Shown here: piece by piece, positions 57,801-60,420 of the stretch
Layout: every line of letters begins with the position of its first letter
Position numbering within the stretch: the stretch's first letter is position 1
Virus record (IMG/VR): IMGVR_UViG_3300027762_000011
Location: 1-60,420 of that record
DNA: 60,420 nt
Origin: a virus
Reading direction: 5' to 3' (one strand)
The notes under the pieces: generated by a model
Database searches by the model: none
Seen by the model: only the letters and a program-made list of their open reading frames with translations
What the model was told of the DNA's origin: nothing
Made by a program: the position numbers and the translations under genes

Positions 57801-58008
57801 GTGGTTGAGGTTGATTAAAATATTTTTGGTCGGAGACAGTAATTACTTTTATTCTTGGATCTAATTTAGTTAAATGGTTGATTGGTTCATCAGAACTCCA
57901 ATCAACTATAATAATTTCTTTTATACAATCAAAAAGAAGCCAAGAACTAAGAGAAACTTTTAATGCATTTAAACGATTTTTACAAGCACAAACTAAAGAT
58001 ATGTTCAT
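54871..58008 (-). CDS. triple-domain glycosyltransferase with TPR tail
   Basis: 1045 aa in four parts. Residues 1-275: GT2/GT27-like (ISLVCACKNR, DTDYIL acidic motif near 86-91). About 294-480: GT25-type (YVSLEESLDRR, GCVVSHLKAIKEW, FFCEDDL). About 545-860: GT17-like (DCFPYFNE-ELLELR, SDCDEI near 663-668, YRRGYEIRY-like region, HFSWMG). 865-1045: tetratricopeptide-like helical repeats. One chain with three transferase types suggests stepwise building of a short glycan while the TPRs hold a partner. Adjacent genes add fucose and methyl groups. Sugar identities cannot be read from sequence. Confidence 0.8.
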   Translation of the reverse strand: MNISLVCACKNRLNALKVSLSSWLLFDCIKEIIIVDWSSDEPINHLTKLDPRIKVITVSDQKYFNQPQPLNLAISLAQGDYILKVDTDYILNPYENFFNKYPVDENSFVSGKHNFKSPEFIDKETGNSMVDLTCLTLDEWSTYFNSYCQFFKYLTGLLLVSKENLLSIGGYNENLTKYYAFEDDEICTRLELYGLEHKKLNYDYNVIHIPHPDKKRFENFKGYVESGIKERLDLTPDGEEKWQTEYWISQTHIKNNKNMCAEIINYYVPPKTKWNIEKIDDQNYFAEKNMSDKLSEFPSVYYVSLEESLDRRDNLESEFSFYGIVPTAVISKRFSESNDHVYGKYVDSLNEGTKGCVVSHLKAIKEWYETTEEDYGFFCEDDLSLETVEHWNFTWKEFISNIPKDVDCLQLFTIRGEYDTFELRERYWDDWGASAYVVMREYAKKLIDTYIRDDGYCLEIPNQTTMPLIENILFASLGKCYTIPLFAEEVKFQSTFVGKDADVNDGQKKNHYISHEKVIEWWKNKDKETPKFFTEIKPVNMDETIMPNKPKIVDCFPYFNEKELLELRVKLLRDHVDLFVIIDANYTHSGIPKEYSCNKVIDELGLPKNKIRVIEADLSNPGNPSDYDLHFNPNQKIASRERIQRDYLCNIISEFDDDTFFIISDCDEIVSPNNIPFIHGSAKNNKDYIFKVPLVHLEGRADYRAYNLDGSPSSWSKSMFMCFKKHLMINTPTEIRAEYMRRGYEIRYVTHNGEVCQDLGWHFSWMGNNQNRINKFKSFCHYDENLKTFLGKDYSQEELWEYMEKYNFKDELTSPSGNVNIVLKPYPITELPPIIFSLPNVEQYLIPNILDIKKTKNDELTDLLNKYSLDTENPDHNFNLGVWYEKESHTAPAVSYFLRCAERAIDDNLAYEALIRASYCYTKQGTRDGSSKSLLEQALCLLPSRPEAYFLLSRFAEKRQWWQDCYIHADRGLRYCDFNSKPLRTDVEYPGKYGLLFEKAVGAWWWGKVEEAKTLLLDIKNNYEILEEHKPRLEENLKKMNLNLE

Positions 58009-58039
58009 ACGTTCAAAAAATAAATTTATCTATCATACG

Positions 58040-58840
58040 TTATATAGTTATCCAATCTGGGCAGTATAAATCTTTAGTATCCCAATTTTCTAAGTCTCCA
58101 GAAAACCATTTTTTTGGTGCTACGATTTTTTTACTGTCTGACAACCACGCACCCCACCAACTATAAGAACTGTTAGCAATAATATGATAATTGCACATAC
58201 TCATCAAACATAAATCAATTAAAGTATTATTAGATTTAGAAATTTTAAACCTATCATTCTTAAAGAAAAATTGTTTCTCACACCATTCAGGATCATCAGA
58301 AAAAACTAATACTGGAATGTCTTCAGAAAAAATTTCTAGAGCAGATTGATAATAATTTAAATCAAGTAAATGAAAGTTTGAATCAGTTACATAATCAGTT
58401 CTTCGTATATGTAAAGAAATTATTTCAGAATTACTAAACATTCCTTTAATATAAGTTTCACACATTTTTTTTGTAAAATTTCCAAAAGAAAAATCATTTT
58501 TTATATCGTCTTTGATATGCTTAAAATATTTTTCAGTTTGAAAATATCCAAATAAATCAATATCATTCGGACAATTATAAAACAAATCTTCCTCAAAAGC
58601 AAAAGAAGATTCGTTTCTTGTTTTATAATCCGTCATCCCAACTTTATTGTTTATAATATTAGGAAAATTATATAAGTTTACATCAGATGCCTGAACTCTT
58701 TCATCATTAGATCCAAATACTCCAGAAAGAGGAATACAAAATTCATGATTATTTTGAATTGCAATTCCCTTTAGTGCAGCATATTGGAACATTTGATTTC
58801 CCAATCTACCCCTATTTCCAAGTTTGTTAAATGATATCAT
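58040..58840 (-). CDS. GT11-type alpha-1,2-fucosyltransferase
   Basis: 266 aa with the three GT11 motifs: GRLGNQMFQYA at residues 11-21, HIRRTDYV at 144-151 (GDP-fucose binding), and NSSYSWWGAWL at 223-233. It transfers fucose from GDP-fucose to a galactose-like sugar. It overlaps the GH130-like gene upstream by 4 bases, so the two are expressed together with the glycosyltransferases. Confidence 0.88.
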   Translation of the reverse strand: MISFNKLGNRGRLGNQMFQYAALKGIAIQNNHEFCIPLSGVFGSNDERVQASDVNLYNFPNIINNKVGMTDYKTRNESSFAFEEDLFYNCPNDIDLFGYFQTEKYFKHIKDDIKNDFSFGNFTKKMCETYIKGMFSNSEIISLHIRRTDYVTDSNFHLLDLNYYQSALEIFSEDIPVLVFSDDPEWCEKQFFFKNDRFKISKSNNTLIDLCLMSMCNYHIIANSSYSWWGAWLSDSKKIVAPKKWFSGDLENWDTKDLYCPDWITI

Positions 58841-59832
58841 TCTTCAAAGATATATTGTTTTACAAATTTTTGAGAAACTCTAAGAAGATATGCAGCATTA
58901 TCTTGAAAACCAAAGGTCATTAAATAATCATCTCCATATTCACACATACCAACAGCAAATTCAATATTTGCATTTAAGAAAGAAAACTGACGTGAAACTT
59001 TAACTATATTCCAATCATTATCCCAAACAACAAACCTATGCCTATAAACACCATCCTTCCTTCCTGCATCACTTCTTGTTAGATAAGTTTCATGATTAAG
59101 ACAGAATCTATGATTTTCATTATAAGGAATAATTTGAGAACCTCCACGAAGATCAATACATCCAAGATCTTTCCATTGAGTTAAAACAACTTGATCTGTG
59201 GTATTTTCTTCTAAATTATAACGAACTACTTCAGTACCATTAGTCCATTTGACAAAATGGAATGGCATATCAATAATTGGCATCCAATTTTTTTCACAAT
59301 AAGATCCTTCATCACCTTTATGTCCAGGTGTAGGAATTCGATATTGGTTTATTTCTTTTACTGCACCATCTTCAGAAATTTCAATCTCAGAAAGTTCCAT
59401 TCTTCCTGTTCCAATTTTATCTAAATCTCTACGTACACCACAAACATAAAGTTTTCCATTCCATCTAACAATTCTACAATCCTCAAGACCTACAAATTCC
59501 CAAAGCTCTTTATCTGGAAATTTAGAAGTATCAATTCTTTCATACCACTTCAATTGCATATTATCATCTATTTCACCCATAACATTATTTGTTCTCAACC
59601 TAACATCATTTTCTGGATGAATATAAACTAATGGTCCCCAATGATGTTCGAATTTTCTTTTTTCTGAATGATATAAGGTATAGTTAATATTTCTAAGATT
59701 AACTAAAATTCTTCCATTATCATTATAAATTGAAGGATTGGTAATTGCAGGTCCTTTTAAATATTGTGAAGGAAACAATAAAGGGTGGATACTACCACCA
59801 TTTTCCAATGCAAGCTTTACAAAATTACTCAT
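58837..59832 (-). CDS. beta-propeller glycosidase/phosphorylase-like protein
   Basis: 331 aa with repeated blade-type strands and the words EDCRIVRWNGKLYVCGVRRD, KNWMPI and RGGSQIIPYN, a pattern of GH130/GH43-like five-blade propellers. Such enzymes cut or phosphorolyse mannosides; others act as lectins. The acidic catalytic set cannot be assigned by eye. Its place next to fucosyltransferase suggests glycan editing. The stop overlaps the next ATG by 4 bases. Confidence 0.6.
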   Translation of the reverse strand: MSNFVKLALENGGSIHPLLFPSQYLKGPAITNPSIYNDNGRILVNLRNINYTLYHSEKRKFEHHWGPLVYIHPENDVRLRTNNVMGEIDDNMQLKWYERIDTSKFPDKELWEFVGLEDCRIVRWNGKLYVCGVRRDLDKIGTGRMELSEIEISEDGAVKEINQYRIPTPGHKGDEGSYCEKNWMPIIDMPFHFVKWTNGTEVVRYNLEENTTDQVVLTQWKDLGCIDLRGGSQIIPYNENHRFCLNHETYLTRSDAGRKDGVYRHRFVVWDNDWNIVKVSRQFSFLNANIEFAVGMCEYGDDYLMTFGFQDNAAYLLRVSQKFVKQYIFEE

Positions 59833-59874
59833 AAATTTTAATTTTTATAATGAGATAGATTAAAAAATTTTTAA

Positions 59875-60069
59875 TCAGATTTCTTGGGATTTTTCTAGTT
59901 CTTCCAGTTCTTCTGGTTGTTCTAGAAGTTGTATAGTTTCCAGACCACCAATAAGTTTAACACGATATTCAGTAAGACGATTGAGTTCTGATTGAAGTTT
60001 TTCAATCTGCTCATTTGCGGTTTTTAGTTGTTCTTCAAAACTTTCTTTGATTTTTTGTGGATTTGACAT
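59875..60069 (-). CDS. small coiled-coil protein, about 64 aa
   Basis: ATG at 60067-60069. It is a Glu/Lys/Leu/Gln coiled coil throughout with an acidic end. A CTAAATA late motif (60108-60114) lies 39 bases upstream. It may be a virion or scaffold part. Function is unknown. Confidence 0.6.
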   Translation of the reverse strand: MSNPQKIKESFEEQLKTANEQIEKLQSELNRLTEYRVKLIGGLETIQLLEQPEELEELEKSQEI

Positions 60070-60107
60070 AGTTAAACTCCAATTGTTTGATGTTGTCATC
60101 ATAGAAT

Positions 60108-60114
60108 ATTTAGA
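60108..60114 (-). promoter_or_regulatory. late-promoter-like motif CTAAATA
   Basis: CTAAATA on the minus strand, 39 bases before the coiled-coil gene. Confidence 0.45.
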
Positions 60115-60156
60115 TCAATTTGGCAAGAGAAAAAAATATTAATTTTGTTAATATCT

Positions 60157-60420
60157 TTATGTAAACATAGCTCCAGGAGGAATAAAATTATTTGTATACT
60201 TTGCAGCTCCTTGATATATTCTAAAATCTTGTAATCTAGTTCCATTCCACACACTACTAGATCCAACTAATATACTGAGTGGTACAAAAACTGTTGAATA
60301 AGTTGCACTTATAGATCCACCAAAAGCTAGACTACTAGTACCATTAACATATATTCGTAAAGTTGAACCAGATCTTACTACAGCTAAATGAAACCATGTA
60401 TTTAATGGTAATATATTTGA
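60157..60420 (-). CDS. LamG/concanavalin-like fibre domain (partial, N-terminus off window)
   Basis: The last 87 codons of a gene that continues past the right edge; the stop is at 60157-60159. The visible sequence has WFHLAVVRSGSTLRIYVNG and a later RLQDFRIYQG-A-Y pattern, typical of the LamG-like jelly-roll lectin fold used for carbohydrate binding. It is probably a fibre or adhesin tip. Confidence 0.75.
   Translation of the reverse strand, partial: SNILPLNTWFHLAVVRSGSTLRIYVNGTSSLAFGGSISATYSTVFVPLSILVGSSSVWNGTRLQDFRIYQGAAKYTNNFIPPGAMFT

Noticed and set aside
59855-59880. AT palindrome ttaaaaaatttttaa
   Set aside because: Short and AT-only; expected by chance in such AT-rich DNA.
1-60420. 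CRISPR arrays and insertion sequences
   Set aside because: No regularly spaced identical repeats with unique spacers and no transposase-like gene were seen; the only long repeats are protein-coding collagen units.

Overview
The window comes from an AT-rich tailed-phage genome of the T4-like cyanophage type: a marine myovirus of Synechococcus or Prochlorococcus. Direct support is a set of T4 core genes: ssDNA-binding protein gp32, helicase loader gp59, late-transcription factor gp33, baseplate genes 48, 53, 26, 51 and 27, a gp5 OB domain, and head-completion gene 4. These stand beside genes typical of cyanophages: phoH, thyX, a glutaredoxin, several 2OG-Fe(II) oxygenases, and proteins of the cyanobacterial families DUF1825 and DUF4278. 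Nearly everything is on the minus strand. The exception is a plus-strand block, 43415-45945.

Layout. (1) 1-7073: many small, tightly overlapping genes of unknown role, an HNH nuclease, and an AT-rich block with three adjacent 2OG-Fe(II) oxygenases. (2) 7109-10594: an accessory cassette of two overlapping half-methyltransferases, a ParB-like protein and a DEAH helicase, with its own sigma70-like promoters and a hairpin terminator. (3) 10591-34129: tail fibre/adhesin region, including two giant proteins made mostly of Gly-X-Gln collagen-like triplets, two proteins with tail-collar and His-rich HxH modules, and an S74 self-cleaving fibre. It is interrupted at 18538-19435 by an insert with two tRNAs, a Phd-like antitoxin and small genes. 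(4) 34131-43374: baseplate hub and tail genes in nearly T4 order (26, 51, two hub/tape-measure-like proteins, 27, 5, spike). (5) 43415-45945, plus strand: genes 4, an unidentified one, 48 and 53, with back-to-back late promoters at 43376-43414. (6) 45937-53537: DNA metabolism and regulation (Mom-like modification enzyme, gp32, DUF1825, gp59, gp33, PD-(D/E)XK nuclease, PhoH, ThyX, glutaredoxin, small ORFs). (7) 53542-59832: a sugar-transfer island (methyltransferase-glycosyltransferase fusion, a 1045-residue triple glycosyltransferase with TPRs, GT11 fucosyltransferase, beta-propeller glycosidase-like protein). The window ends inside a lectin-like (LamG) fibre gene.

Two promoter classes can be read directly. 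One is sigma70-like, TTGACA-N17-TATAAT, in front of the tRNAs, the accessory cassette, gp32 and regulatory genes. The other is a T4-type late motif, TAAATA, in front of structural and some other genes. In both classes the motif often contains the stop codon of the gene upstream. The best candidates for something undescribed are the permuted split methyltransferase / ParB / helicase cassette, the Mom-like enzyme, and the fused glycosyltransferase island. No gap above 300 bases lacks a gene; the largest (51718-51965) holds a promoter, an NtcA-like palindrome and a terminator.
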